DNA of 64,000 bases from Thermoleophilales bacterium (GTDB lineage Bacteria > Actinomycetota > Thermoleophilia > Solirubrobacterales > 70-9), in contig JACJWY010000013.1 in assembly GCA_020636955.1 (NCBI GenBank), forward strand, positions 10,654 through 74,653. Reading direction: 5' to 3'. Positions 33,090-42,908 of this stretch are shown here, in pieces (the stretch's first letter is position 1; every line of letters begins with the position of its first letter). A program made the position numbers and the translations under genes. The notes beneath the pieces were generated by a model that saw nothing but the letters and a program-made list of their open reading frames with translations, searched no databases and was not told the origin of the DNA.

Positions 33090-34549
33090 AACGCCGCCGC
33101 TCAAGAATCTCCGCGAGCCCGGTCCTGGTCGGGGCGATCACCGCCGTGATCGCAGTGGTCAGCGTCTTCTTCTCGTACAACGCGAACAAGGGGCTGCCCT
33201 TCGTCCCGACCTACAAGGTGAAGGCCGAACTGCCGTCGGCCGCATCGCTGGTCTCCGGCAACGAAGTCCGGATCGCCGGCGTCCGGGTCGGTGTGATCAG
33301 CGAGGTCAACGCAGAGCAACTGGACGACGGTCGGTCGATCGCGGTCGCCACGATTAAGCTCGACAAGAGCGTCGAGCCGATTCCCGAGGATTCCACGGTG
33401 CTGGTCCGTCAGCGTTCGGCGATGGGCCTCAAATATCTGCTGCTGACCCCGGGCAAGTCCGATCAGGGTCTGAAGTCGGGCGGGACCCTGCCCGAATCCC
33501 AGGCCGAGGAACCGGTCGACATGGACCAGTGGTTCAACATGTTCCAGGAGCCGGTCCGGAAGGCGATCCAGAAGAACCTCGCCGAGTACGGCGGTGGCTT
33601 CGCCGCTCGCGGGGCCGACATCAACCAGTTGATTCAGGATCTGCCGCCGCTGCTCAGGGTGGCCGAGCCGGTGGCGAAGAATCTCTCATCCCGTCAGACC
33701 GACCTTCACGGCTTCGTCCGCGGCCTTGCGCAGGCAGCCGCGGAAGTCGCTCCGGTGGCCGAGACCCAGGCCGACATGTTCGTGCAGCTCGACACCACGT
33801 TCACGGCCCTGGCCGAGGTTGCCCGCCCGTACATCCAGGATTCGATCACCGAAGGAGTGCCGGCAGAACTGGCGGTGATCAGAAACGGTCCCAGGATCCG
33901 GCCCTTCCTGCTCAGCTCCGCCCGCTTCATGAAGGAGCTTTACCCCGGTGCCAGGGCCCTGGGACGGAGCGCCCCGATCGTGGCCGATTCATTTGACATC
34001 GGGATTCCGGTCCTGCGCTCCTCGCCGCAGCTTTATGACCAGCTGGCACCGACCGCCCGCTCACTGCGGCGTTTCGGAGAAAACGCTTCGGTCAATGATG
34101 GCTTGAACACACTGATTTCAACCCAGAAGATCCTGACCCCGCTGCTGCGCCAGGTCACCCCGTCACAGAACGTCTGCAATTACGTGGCCCTGCTGCTCAG
34201 GAACGTTGCGAGCGCGACTTCCCCGAGCAATCCGGAAGGCAACTGGGTGCGGGCGGTCGGCGTCCTGCCGCCGCTTGGTCCGAACGCCGAAGGCGGCCCG
34301 GCAGCTACATACGCCCAGGGCGGCGGCACCTACCAGACCTCCAATCTCAACTACCTGCATTCGAATCCGTATCCGAACACGGCTGCGCCCGGCCAGAGCC
34401 CGCGTGAATGCGAGCCCGGAAATGCTCCCGAAGCGTGGAACACGCAGGGCAACTGGGTCCTTGCGCCGCAGATCGGCAATTACCCCGGTGACTCGGGAAT
34501 CGTCACCGAAAACCAGTCCGAGAAGCAGTTGAACTGGGTGACCAAGTGA
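33086..34549 (+). CDS. Mce family protein, 3 of 6
   Basis: 487 residues. Basic N-terminus (MKRRRSR), one membrane helix (about 12-30) and an MlaD domain (about 40-145; SLVSGNEVRIAGVRVGVISEV), then helical repeats and a low-complexity C-terminus rich in Gly, Pro and Asn. The start ATG overlaps the previous stop (ATGA) and the end overlaps the next GTG (GTGA), so translation is probably coupled through the whole operon. Confidence 0.88.
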   Translation: MKRRRSRISASPVLVGAITAVIAVVSVFFSYNANKGLPFVPTYKVKAELPSAASLVSGNEVRIAGVRVGVISEVNAEQLDDGRSIAVATIKLDKSVEPIPEDSTVLVRQRSAMGLKYLLLTPGKSDQGLKSGGTLPESQAEEPVDMDQWFNMFQEPVRKAIQKNLAEYGGGFAARGADINQLIQDLPPLLRVAEPVAKNLSSRQTDLHGFVRGLAQAAAEVAPVAETQADMFVQLDTTFTALAEVARPYIQDSITEGVPAELAVIRNGPRIRPFLLSSARFMKELYPGARALGRSAPIVADSFDIGIPVLRSSPQLYDQLAPTARSLRRFGENASVNDGLNTLISTQKILTPLLRQVTPSQNVCNYVALLLRNVASATSPSNPEGNWVRAVGVLPPLGPNAEGGPAATYAQGGGTYQTSNLNYLHSNPYPNTAAPGQSPRECEPGNAPEAWNTQGNWVLAPQIGNYPGDSGIVTENQSEKQLNWVTK

Positions 34550-36051
34550 GCCGGGACCACCGAAAGCCCAGCCGCTACAACCAGCAGTTCTTCCGTCAGT
34601 GGGGCGGACCGGGACCGATTTTCTTCGGCCTGATCGCCGTGGTGATCGTCCTGCTCGGCCTCTACCTGGCCTTCACCAAGTCGATTCCGTTCACCAGCCC
34701 CGGCTACCAGGTCAAGGCGACCTTCGGCAACGCGGTCAACATCGCGATCAAGTCTCCGGTCCGCATCGCCGGTGTAAACGTCGGCAAGGTCACCGACATG
34801 GAGCAGGACGGCGACAACACGGTCGTGACCTTCACGGTCGACGACGAGGGCCGGCCCGTCCGGGAGGATGCCTCCGCCCAGATCCGTCCCCGGCTCTTCC
34901 TCGAAGGCAACTGGTTCATCGACCTCGATCCGGGCACGCCCGATTCGAAGGAGATGCCTGACAAAGGCATGATCCCGCTCAGTCACACCGCTACCAGCGT
35001 TCAGGTGGGCGATGTTCTGAGGACGCTCCAGACTCCCGAGCGGGCCAACATCCAGCGCCTGCTGGAAAGCCTCGGTACCGGACTCAACGAAAAGCCGACG
35101 GCAGAGCAGGATCTGACCTTCGAGCCGTTCGTCCAGGGCCTGAGCGGCGGTGAAGCCCTGAATCTCGCCTACCGACAGGGTGAGGTTGCCGCCCGGGGCA
35201 CCGCAGTCGTCAACGCGGCGACTCTCGGCACAGGACCGAACGACCTGGGCAACCTGCTTCGCGGCCTTTCCCGGGTGACCGGAGCAGTCGACGAGCGTGG
35301 CGATGACCTCCAGGGCTTCGTGACCAACTTCGCCACTTTCACCGGGGCGCTGGCGGCGGAGTCGGAGAATCTCGGTCTGACCATCCAGCGTCTCGGGCCG
35401 ACCCTGGTTGTCGCCCGGCGGGCTCTGACCAGCCTCAACGCGAGCCTGCCGGCCCTGCGCGGATTCGCGATCGCGTCGACCCCCGGTCTGAACGAGCTGC
35501 CCCGCACCATCCGTGTTACCAGGCCGCTCCTACGCCAGTTGAAGCCGCTGCTTTCCGACAGCGAGCTCGGCGGTCTGGCCACGATCATCAGGCGTTCGAC
35601 CCCGTCGGCGGCGAAATCGGCCGCGGCTACGCTGGCGCTGCTTCCGCAGTTGCGCAACTTCGGACTCTGCATCGCGGACACGATCAGCCCGACCGGCGAT
35701 CAGGTGATCAACGACGGTGCCTTCAGCAACGGTCAGCCCGCTTCGAACGAGATGTTCTACGCGGCCGTGAGCGCCGCCGGTGGCTCGAACATGCTCGACG
35801 GCAATGGCGCCTACGCGCGGATCCAGGGTGGTGGCGGACCGATTACGGTCAAGATGGAGGATCCGCAGGAATCTTCCGATCTCTTCCACACCCAGTACGG
35901 CCGACTCGAGTCGGCGCCGCTCGGGACCAGCCCGCTGGCGCCCGGGACGCCGCCTATCGTGAGCGACCAGCTCTGCAGTGAACAGCAACTCCCCGACCTC
36001 AACGGACCGATGGCCGGTCCGGGAGCACCAAGTCCGGCGGCTTACCCGTGA
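34546..36051 (+). CDS. Mce family protein, 4 of 6
   Basis: 501 residues from GTG 34546 (GTGA overlap). A charged cytosolic lead (MSRDHRKPSRYNQQFF) is followed by a membrane helix (about 22-43), an MlaD domain (about 52-150; AIKSPVRIAGVNVGKVTDME) and a long helical region that starts with VQVGDVLRTLQTPERANIQRLL. The C-terminal part (about 440-501) is Pro/Gly/Ser-rich. All features fit a normal Mce subunit. Confidence 0.88.
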   Translation: MSRDHRKPSRYNQQFFRQWGGPGPIFFGLIAVVIVLLGLYLAFTKSIPFTSPGYQVKATFGNAVNIAIKSPVRIAGVNVGKVTDMEQDGDNTVVTFTVDDEGRPVREDASAQIRPRLFLEGNWFIDLDPGTPDSKEMPDKGMIPLSHTATSVQVGDVLRTLQTPERANIQRLLESLGTGLNEKPTAEQDLTFEPFVQGLSGGEALNLAYRQGEVAARGTAVVNAATLGTGPNDLGNLLRGLSRVTGAVDERGDDLQGFVTNFATFTGALAAESENLGLTIQRLGPTLVVARRALTSLNASLPALRGFAIASTPGLNELPRTIRVTRPLLRQLKPLLSDSELGGLATIIRRSTPSAAKSAAATLALLPQLRNFGLCIADTISPTGDQVINDGAFSNGQPASNEMFYAAVSAAGGSNMLDGNGAYARIQGGGGPITVKMEDPQESSDLFHTQYGRLESAPLGTSPLAPGTPPIVSDQLCSEQQLPDLNGPMAGPGAPSPAAYP

Positions 36052-37364
36052 AACGCGCGATAAAGACACACTTCAAGGACTTCCTCGCGATCGCCGGGCT
36101 GATCATCATCGCGCTGGCCGTGCTGCTGTTCATCCTGTCGAACCAGAAGGCGGCACTGCCGTCCTGGATCCCCTGGCTTGGTCAGGACTTCTATTCGATC
36201 AACGTCGAGATGGAAACCGCCCAGGCGGTCACTCCGGGGCAGGGTCAGGCGGCGGTGATTGCCGGCATCAACGTCGGCAAGGTCGGCGCCTCGACCCTCG
36301 ATGACGGCGTCGCCAAGGTACGGCTCGACATCGAGCCGGAATACAAGGACCTGATCCACCCCGACGCGCAGTTCCTGCTCCGGCCGAAGACCGGGCTGAG
36401 CGACATGGTGGTGGAGATCGACCCCGGCACCAAGGGGCCGACCCCGCCGGAAGGAACCACCTTCCCGGTCTCGCAAAGCATGTCGAACGTGCAGATGGAC
36501 CAGATCCTGGCTTCGCTGGACCGCGACACCCAGGATTACCTTGTCCTGCTGCTGAACGGCGCCGGCGAGGGCCTCCACGACAAGGGCCCCGAGCTCTCCC
36601 AGGCCCTGCGTCGATTCGGACCGTTCGCCACCTACACGGCCCGCCTGAACGGCGAGCTGGAAAAGCGCCGCAAGTACATCGCCAAGGGGATCCACTCGTT
36701 CAGCCAGGTCGCGACCGAGCTCGGCAACAACGACCAGGTGGTTGCCGACTTCATCACCAACTCCCGCAAGTCACTGGGCAATTACGCGGCCCAGGAAGCG
36801 TCGTTGCGGGAAGCCCTGCGTGAATTCCCGTCGACCCTGCAGGCCGGAAAGGTCAACCTTGCGAAGTCCGACCGGCTTTCCCGCCTGACCAGGCCGACTC
36901 TGCTCGGTCTGATCCCGGGCGCCCGCAACCTCAAGGGTTCACTGCTCTCGGTCGAGCGGCTGGCCACCGATACGACGCCGCTGGTTCGGAACGACATCCG
37001 GCCCTTCACCCGGGAAGTCCAGCCGGTCTTCCGCGAACTCGGGCAGACCAGCAAGGCTGGAGCGAAGACCACGCCGAACCTGCAGGGCGTATTCACTGAG
37101 CTCAACACCCTGTTCAACATGCTCGCCTACAACCCGCCCGGGGATTCCGAGGGCTTCCTGTTCTACCTGCCCTGGATGAACCACAACTTCAACGCCTCGG
37201 TCTCCTTCCAGGACGCTGACGGCCCGGTGCGTCGCGGAGTCAGCCTGATCACCTGCAACACCGCGACGCAGTTTGAAGGCGTCAAGGGCGGCCTGCCGCA
37301 GCTCGAGCCGGCCTACCGCCTGGACCAGCTTGCCCCCGCGACCTCGATCTGTGCGACTCCATGA
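36048..37364 (+). CDS. Mce family protein, 5 of 6
   Basis: 438 residues from GTG 36048 (GTGA overlap). Membrane helix about 12-31, MlaD domain about 45-145 (QAAVIAGINVGKVGAS, then FLLRPKTGLSDMVVEIDPG), followed by a helical stalk. In mycobacterial operons the fifth subunit (MceE) is usually a lipoprotein; no lipobox Cys is present here, so the order may not correspond one to one. It overlaps the sixth gene by ATGA. Confidence 0.87.
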   Translation: MKRAIKTHFKDFLAIAGLIIIALAVLLFILSNQKAALPSWIPWLGQDFYSINVEMETAQAVTPGQGQAAVIAGINVGKVGASTLDDGVAKVRLDIEPEYKDLIHPDAQFLLRPKTGLSDMVVEIDPGTKGPTPPEGTTFPVSQSMSNVQMDQILASLDRDTQDYLVLLLNGAGEGLHDKGPELSQALRRFGPFATYTARLNGELEKRRKYIAKGIHSFSQVATELGNNDQVVADFITNSRKSLGNYAAQEASLREALREFPSTLQAGKVNLAKSDRLSRLTRPTLLGLIPGARNLKGSLLSVERLATDTTPLVRNDIRPFTREVQPVFRELGQTSKAGAKTTPNLQGVFTELNTLFNMLAYNPPGDSEGFLFYLPWMNHNFNASVSFQDADGPVRRGVSLITCNTATQFEGVKGGLPQLEPAYRLDQLAPATSICATP

Positions 37365-38932
37365 ATAAACAGGCCCCTTCAGTCGGACAGATGATCGCCA
37401 TCGCAGGGTTTGCGCTCTCCTGCTTCGGTCTGCTGCTCTTCGTCTGGGTCGCTTTCGGCGGTCCGACCCCGCTGGCGGCCCGCGGATATGAAGTCAAGCT
37501 TCCGCTCACGCAGGTCGGCCAGCTGGCCGAACAATCCGAGGTCGATATTTCCGGGGTTGAGGTCGGCCGGGTCAAGTCGATCGACCTGGGAGAGGGGGAC
37601 GAGGAAGGCTCGGCCATCGTCACCCTGAACCTGGAGCCTGAATACGCGCCAATTCCGAAGGACACCAGGGCGATCCTGCGGGCCAAAAGCCTGCTCGGCG
37701 AGGCCTACATCGAACTCACCCCTGGCGACAAGCGCGACGGCATGCTCGAAGACGGGGACCAGCTGCCGCCCGCCCAGGTCGCGAAGTCGGTTCAGCTCGA
37801 CGAGATTTTCCGCACCTTCGACGAAAAGACCAGGCAGGCGTTCATGCAGGGTGCGATTGACAACTCGGTCGCGATCAGCGGCCGCGGGGCGGCCCTGAAC
37901 CAGACCCTCGGGATCCTGCCCGGCACCGTTACTTCGCTGACCGACGTGCTCCAGGTGCTGAACCAGCAGGACCAGGACGTTTCCAGGCTGATCAAGAACA
38001 CCGGCGTCGTCTTTGACGCCCTGAGCAAACGCCAGGGCCAGCTCAGCGGGATGATCCGCAGCACCGACACCGTCTTTACGACCCTGGCCGACCGGGACGA
38101 ACAACTCAAGGACTTCTTCCGGGTCTTCCCGACCTTCCTGCGTGAGTCCCGGGCCACGCAGGACCGGCTCGGCAATTTCTCGGAGTTCGCAACCCCGGTG
38201 GTCCGCAAGCTGATTCCGGTCGCCAGGCAGCTTTCGCCGACTTTCCAGGCGTCGGCCCGACTCGCCCCGGCCAGCAAACGTCTTTACACGAACCTGAAGC
38301 CGGTGATCCGGAAGGCGCCCAAGGCTTTCCCCTCGCTGCGCGCCTTCCTCGACGATGACGCTCCGACCCTGCTGGCCCGGATCCCGGATTATTTCGCCGA
38401 GTTCAATCCCTTCCTCAAGACCGCGAGCATCTACCGCAAGGAACTCGCTGCGACGATCGGCAACGCGGCGGCGGCGACCAACGCCGGCGGCCAGTACGGC
38501 ACCGACCCCTTCGTTCACTACCTGCGGGCGGGCGTCAGGCTCGGCCCCGACTCCTATACCGGCTTCCCGTCCGGCCAGACCTCGGCGAGGACCAATCCCT
38601 ACACCTCGCCCGGCTCGAATCTGGACATAGCTTCGGGCGGCATGAAGGTCTTCAACTCCGCCAACTGCTCGGCCGGAACGAACGCGACAATCCAGCCTTA
38701 CTCGAGTCTGACCCCGGTCCAGCAGGCCCAGTTCGGGGTCAACCTCCGGTATGGCTTCAGCGCCGCCTACCAGGAGCAGCTCTACGACCAGCTGATCGAG
38801 TTCCTGATGAAGGGCAATGGCCAGACCAACGACGTTCCGGCCTCGCCCTGCAGCCAGCAGAGCCCGTTCACCCCGATCGGGGACAGTTCGCAGCCCGCCA
38901 CTCAGTACCTGCACGTATTCCGTCAGCCATAG
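37361..38932 (+). CDS. Mce family protein, 6 of 6
   Basis: 523 residues from ATG 37361. Membrane helix about 11-33, MlaD domain about 42-140 (EQSEVDISGVEVGRVKSIDL, then AKSLLGEAYIELTPG), then a helical stalk (VQLDEIFRTFDEKTRQAFM) and a low-complexity end. It closes the operon; a weak GC-rich hairpin follows at 38951-38971 and the next gene has its own 238-base upstream region. Confidence 0.88.
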   Translation: MNKQAPSVGQMIAIAGFALSCFGLLLFVWVAFGGPTPLAARGYEVKLPLTQVGQLAEQSEVDISGVEVGRVKSIDLGEGDEEGSAIVTLNLEPEYAPIPKDTRAILRAKSLLGEAYIELTPGDKRDGMLEDGDQLPPAQVAKSVQLDEIFRTFDEKTRQAFMQGAIDNSVAISGRGAALNQTLGILPGTVTSLTDVLQVLNQQDQDVSRLIKNTGVVFDALSKRQGQLSGMIRSTDTVFTTLADRDEQLKDFFRVFPTFLRESRATQDRLGNFSEFATPVVRKLIPVARQLSPTFQASARLAPASKRLYTNLKPVIRKAPKAFPSLRAFLDDDAPTLLARIPDYFAEFNPFLKTASIYRKELAATIGNAAAATNAGGQYGTDPFVHYLRAGVRLGPDSYTGFPSGQTSARTNPYTSPGSNLDIASGGMKVFNSANCSAGTNATIQPYSSLTPVQQAQFGVNLRYGFSAAYQEQLYDQLIEFLMKGNGQTNDVPASPCSQQSPFTPIGDSSQPATQYLHVFRQP

Positions 38933-38950
38933 GCGGGGCAGAATCTCCCA

Positions 38951-38971
38951 TCCGCCGGCCCAAGCGGCGGA
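38951..38971. terminator. Weak stem-loop after the mce operon
   Basis: TCCGCCG and CGGCGGA (7 bp) flank a 7-base loop, 19 bases after the last mce stop. There is no T-run, so termination is uncertain. Confidence 0.3.
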
Positions 38972-39170
38972 ACTCCGATCAGGGCTGGAATCTGCTCTGT
39001 AAGCGACAAATTGGCCATTTGTTGCATCTAGTCTTGAATTGGTGAGGGAAAGACCGAAACTTCGGGCGTGAATTCGGGTTTCCCATCATGTAAGCTGCGA
39101 CCGGTTAGGGAATGGGAGCGGCTGACAAGTCGCAACCATGTGCAATCCACAGGAGAGAAGAGAGACCCAG

Positions 39171-40277
39171 ATGAAGAAGCTTGTAGCCACTTTCGTGGCG
39201 CTTATGGCCTCGCTGGCGCTGGTGGCTTCGGCGCAGGCGTCCAACGAGTCAGCAGTCGTAAAGACCACGGCGACGCCCAGGTCCGGATCGTTCTACCAGA
39301 GCTACCCGGTCCCGGCCAACCTCGTGATCGACGCCCAGGTGAACGTGCCGGCCGGTACGCCGACGATTCTTCCGCTGAAGAAATCAAAAGTCACGTTCCC
39401 GTCGCAGGTTTCGTTCCACCCAAACCCGAAGATGCCGGTTTGTACGGAATCGAAGCTGAATGAACAGTCAGCGCTTGGTAGCCCGTCAGAGATCCTGGCT
39501 GACTGCAAGCAGTCGGTCGTGGGTACGGGCACAGCGACGCTCAATCTGTTCAAGAACACCTCGGCACCGCTGGATGACCCGATCCTGATCATGTTCAATG
39601 CCGGCACTTCTTCTTCCGGCAACGCGAAGATCAAGATCTACGGTTTCTCGAAGGGCACCGGCGTCGGCATTCTGATGCGCGGCGAGGTCAAGGGCGGCGT
39701 GCTCAGCGTTGCCGTTCCGGTTCTGAGCTACGACTCGGCCACTTCGGTCTATCAGTTCAACCTGCCGGGTGACGGCAAGGACACGGCTCTCAACCGGCCC
39801 GAAATCGGAGTAGTGGCGAAGGGTCTTGACCCGAACTACGTGAAGGCGACCTGCCCGTCCTCGGGCAAGCTGGTCACCAACGGCGTGCTCACCCTGGGTG
39901 AACGTGACCCGGCCACCGGAGCCGACACCGGCCCCGAGACCGACGTCAAGTCGCCGACCGAGACGCAGAGCTGCACCGGCATGGCCGGCAAGGCCAAGCT
40001 GTCCGGCAAGGCCAAGGGACCGAGCAAGGTCAAGAACGGTGCCAAGGGCACCTTCAAGGTGACCATCAAGAACAACGGCACCGCTGTCGCCAAGAGCGTC
40101 AAGGTGACTGCCGCCGGCGGCAAGGCAAGCGCCGGCAACATCCCGGCCAAGGGCTCGACGACCGTCAAGGTCAAGGCCAAGGTCAAGGGCAAGAAGGGCA
40201 AGAAGGTGACCGTGAAGTTCACCATCAAGGGCAAGGGCGTTTCGGCCAAGGCTACGGCCAAGGTCAAGGTCAAGTAA
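39171..40277 (+). CDS. Secreted protein of a tandem paralogous family, copy 1
   Basis: 368 residues. ATG 39171 follows AGGAGAGAAGAGAG; the signal peptide ends at AQA/SNES. A beta-rich N-terminal domain (about 25-260) has family hallmarks CTESKLN, VVGTGTATLNLF, KIKIYGFSKGTGVGILM, VPVLSYDSA, LDPNYVKATCP and GERDPATGADTGP. A C-terminal CARDB/Ig-like domain (about 280-345, VTIKNNGTAVAKSVKVTAAGG) ends in a Lys-Val-rich tail (VKAKVKGKKGKKV). Three similar genes follow in tandem. I do not know the function; an exported adhesive or structural role is a guess from the repeats and positive tail. Confidence 0.78.
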   Translation: MKKLVATFVALMASLALVASAQASNESAVVKTTATPRSGSFYQSYPVPANLVIDAQVNVPAGTPTILPLKKSKVTFPSQVSFHPNPKMPVCTESKLNEQSALGSPSEILADCKQSVVGTGTATLNLFKNTSAPLDDPILIMFNAGTSSSGNAKIKIYGFSKGTGVGILMRGEVKGGVLSVAVPVLSYDSATSVYQFNLPGDGKDTALNRPEIGVVAKGLDPNYVKATCPSSGKLVTNGVLTLGERDPATGADTGPETDVKSPTETQSCTGMAGKAKLSGKAKGPSKVKNGAKGTFKVTIKNNGTAVAKSVKVTAAGGKASAGNIPAKGSTTVKVKAKVKGKKGKKVTVKFTIKGKGVSAKATAKVKVK

Positions 40278-40298
40278 GTCGACCAAAGCCCAGCATTG

Positions 40299-40328
40299 GA
40301 AAGGGCGGCTCTTCGGAGCCGCCCTTTC
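40299..40328 (+). terminator. Terminator after paralogue copy 1
   Basis: Perfect 13-bp stem GAAAGGGCGGCTC/GAGCCGCCCTTTC closed by a TTCG tetraloop and followed by TTCTTC. This is the clearest terminator in the window. Confidence 0.85.
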
Positions 40329-40390
40329 TTCTTGTCCGGTGCGAATGTGATCGGCCACCTTCCGGACGTGGCCACGAAGGGAATTGAAGG

Positions 40391-41563
40391 GTGCGGGGAA
40401 GGAGCAATAAAACTGGAAGACTGAATCCGACGGCCTGGCTCAACCTGCTGGCCGGACTCGTTGTAGGTGCCCTCTGCGTGATAGCGCCGGCGAAGTCCAT
40501 CGCGGCCAACGAGTCGGTTTCGATCAGGACGGGTGTGACCCCGATGAAGGGAAGCCTTTATCGCGAGTACAGGGTTCCCGTTCAGTCCAGCATCGAGGCA
40601 ACCGTGACCGTTCCCGCAGGCCAAAGTTCGATCCTCCCGCTGAAGCAGACCCTGATCCGTTTCGATACGGACATGACCTTCAATCCCCACAACGACGTCA
40701 CCCCGGTCTGCCCGGAAAGCCAGGTGGGGCCGCAGAGCAATCTGGCCAGCGGAATCAGCTTCATGGTCGACAAGTGCCCACATTCGGTAATCGGCACCGC
40801 GACCAGCCTCATCTATCTCTTCAAACAGACCTCGGCACCACTGTTTGATCCCCAGATGGTGATCTTCAACAACGGCCGCACCCCCGCGGGAAATCCGAGC
40901 ATCAAGATTTACGCCTACTCAAAGGGGACGGCGACGGGAATCCTGATGCATGGGTCGCTCTTGCCTAACGGAGACATGACCGTGGACGTGCCAGTACTTA
41001 GCTATGACTCGGCGGTCGGATCGTTCCTGTTCAACATGCCGGGCACCGGAATGGAAGTACCCGACGAAAGGGAGCCCGACGGCTTCAGGACGATCAAGGG
41101 TCAGGATCCCAACTACGTCAAGGCCCGCTGCTCGGATGGCCTGTGGACATCGGGCGCAACCTTCTCGCTCGGCGAGCGTGACCCCGCTACCGGCGCCGAC
41201 ACCGGACCGACCTCCAAGGTCGACGCCCCGGACTTCAACGATCCCTGCGTCGGCCTGCCCGGCAGGGAAAAACTGACCGGAGTCCGGAAACAGTTTCCGG
41301 GGTCGGCCCGGCGTGGTAGCCGGCCGGCTTTCCGGGTTACGGTGAAAAACCGTGGCACCGCGACTGCCAGGCGGGTGAAGCTGGTGGCTTCGGGTGGTGC
41401 CCGAGGCTCTCGTCGGGTGGCGAACATTCCCCCGGGCGCAACCCGGAACCTGGTCATAAGGCCCCGGATCACTGGCCGGCGGGGTCGCAGGGCGAAGGTG
41501 AATATCACCGTCAGGTCCCAGAGGAGCACCGCTCGGTTCAGCGCGAGAGTCAGGGTCCGGTAG
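40391..41563 (+). CDS. Secreted protein of a tandem paralogous family, copy 2
   Basis: 390 residues from GTG 40391 with GAAGG immediately upstream. The longer N-terminus carries a membrane/signal helix (about 15-35) ending AKSIAA/NES. It shares the family marks (VIGTATSLIYLFKQTSAP, IKIYAYSKGTATGILM, VPVLSYDSAVGSF, GQDPNYVKARC, GERDPATGADTGP) and a C-terminal CARDB-like domain, but the Lys-rich tail of copy 1 is replaced by an Arg-rich one (GRRGRRAKVNI, ARFSARVRVR). It is the most divergent of the four in composition. No terminator hairpin as clear as the others follows it. Confidence 0.76.
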   Translation: MRGRSNKTGRLNPTAWLNLLAGLVVGALCVIAPAKSIAANESVSIRTGVTPMKGSLYREYRVPVQSSIEATVTVPAGQSSILPLKQTLIRFDTDMTFNPHNDVTPVCPESQVGPQSNLASGISFMVDKCPHSVIGTATSLIYLFKQTSAPLFDPQMVIFNNGRTPAGNPSIKIYAYSKGTATGILMHGSLLPNGDMTVDVPVLSYDSAVGSFLFNMPGTGMEVPDEREPDGFRTIKGQDPNYVKARCSDGLWTSGATFSLGERDPATGADTGPTSKVDAPDFNDPCVGLPGREKLTGVRKQFPGSARRGSRPAFRVTVKNRGTATARRVKLVASGGARGSRRVANIPPGATRNLVIRPRITGRRGRRAKVNITVRSQRSTARFSARVRVR

Positions 41564-41704
41564 CCGGTTCTCGCGGGCGGGGTAAACGTTCCGTAAAGAG
41601 AGCAACAATTACCCGTCCGGTGGGTAGTTATTAGTGAGGATGCGTTTCGCCGACGGCGGAGGCTTCCTGTTTCCCCTCGTTCACAACAATCCACAGAGGA
41701 CCAA

Positions 41705-42801
41705 ATGAGTTTCCTGAAGAAGTTCCTGATCGCACTGGTCGCCCTCCTGATTCCTTTCAGCGCCGCAAGTGCTGCCCAGGCGGCGAATGAATCCGTTACC
41801 GCCGACACGTCGCTCACTCCCCGCAGCGGCTCCTTTTACAAGGAGAAGACGGTCGCTTCGAACCTGAAGCTGAACGTCGTGGTGACTCCCGGTGCCGGTC
41901 AGGCCACGGCCGATCCGGTCAAGAACGTCAAGGTCACCTTCCCGCAGGGCATGACTTTCCGCCCCGACTCGAAGGTTTGCCCCGACAGCAAGCTTAATTC
42001 CCAGTCACCGCTCGGCAGTCCGTCGACGATCGTCAACGCCTGCCAGAGTTCGGTGGTCGGTACCGGTACCGCGACCATCCTGCTCTTCAGGAATGTCACG
42101 CTCCTCTGACCGATCCGATCCTGGTCGCCTTCAACGCCGGCAAGACCAACAGTGGTCAGCCGAAGATGAAGATCTACGGTTACTCGAAGGGCACCGGCGT
42201 CGGCATCCTGATGACCGGCACCCTGAAGGGCCGCGTCCTGGACATCGCGATTCCGGTCCTCAGCTATGACTCGGCCATCGCCAACTTCAATCTCGAGTTC
42301 CCCGGTCCTAGCCGTAACTGGTCTGATATCAGCGTCAGCACGCAGGGTCACAACCCGAACTACGTTCAGGCGCTGTGCTCATCGAGCCCGCTGGTTACCA
42401 ACGCCGTCTTCGAGCTTGGTACCCGCGATCCGGCGACCGGTGCTGACACCAGCCCGACCACGACCAAGACCGCGCCAACCTCAAACGAAGCCTGCAGTGG
42501 CAAAGCCGGAAAGGCCAAGGTTTCGGCCAAGGTCTCGAAAAAGCCGAACGCTGTGAAGAACGGCAAGAAGGGCGCCTTCAAGATCACCGTGAAGAACAGC
42601 GGCACGGCCTCGGCCAAGAACGTTGTAATCACCGCTCCCGGTGCGAAGGTCAAGGGTGGCAAGATCGCCCCCGGCAAGTCCAAGACCTACAACGTCAAGG
42701 CCAAGGTCAAGGGCAAGAAGGGCAAGAAGGTCACCGTGAAGTTCAAGGTCAAGGGCAACGGCTTCTCCGCCGGAACCAAGGCCAAGGTCAAGGTCAAGTA
42801 G
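41705..42801 (+). pseudogene. Secreted protein of a tandem paralogous family, copy 3, frameshifted
   Basis: The gene starts normally at ATG 41705 (signal peptide to AAQA), matches the family as far as VVGTGTATILLFRNV, then runs into a TGA at 42107-42109. Compared with copies 1 and 4, one base is missing near 42099-42101 (ACGCTCC where ACGGCTCC is expected). Restoring it gives APLTDPILVAFNAG and continues through KIYGYSKGTGVGILM, the CARDB-like domain and the Lys-Val tail to 42801. Downstream coding is otherwise intact, so this is a recent mutation, a phase-variable locus or a sequencing/assembly error. An isolated downstream start at 42166 would lack a signal peptide. Confidence 0.8.
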
Positions 42802-42822
42802 ACCGGCCAGTACAGAATGATC

Positions 42823-42852
42823 AAAAGGGGCGGCCTCCGGGCCGTCCCTTTT
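42823..42852 (+). terminator. Terminator after paralogue copy 3
   Basis: A 13-bp stem AAAAGGGGCGGCC/GGCCGTCCCTTTT with one G-T pair and a 4-base loop, followed by T and GCTT. It is 22 bases after the stop of copy 3. Confidence 0.8.
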
Positions 42853-42908
42853 TGCTTAAGGTTCGCTAAAGATCGCATGATGAGCGCCCAATCGGGTAGC
42901 TCAGTGCC

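Noticed and set aside
41605..41640. Short inverted repeat TACCC-N7-GGGTA upstream of paralogue copy 3
   Set aside because: Five-base arms are expected by chance at this base composition and it is not repeated before the other copies.
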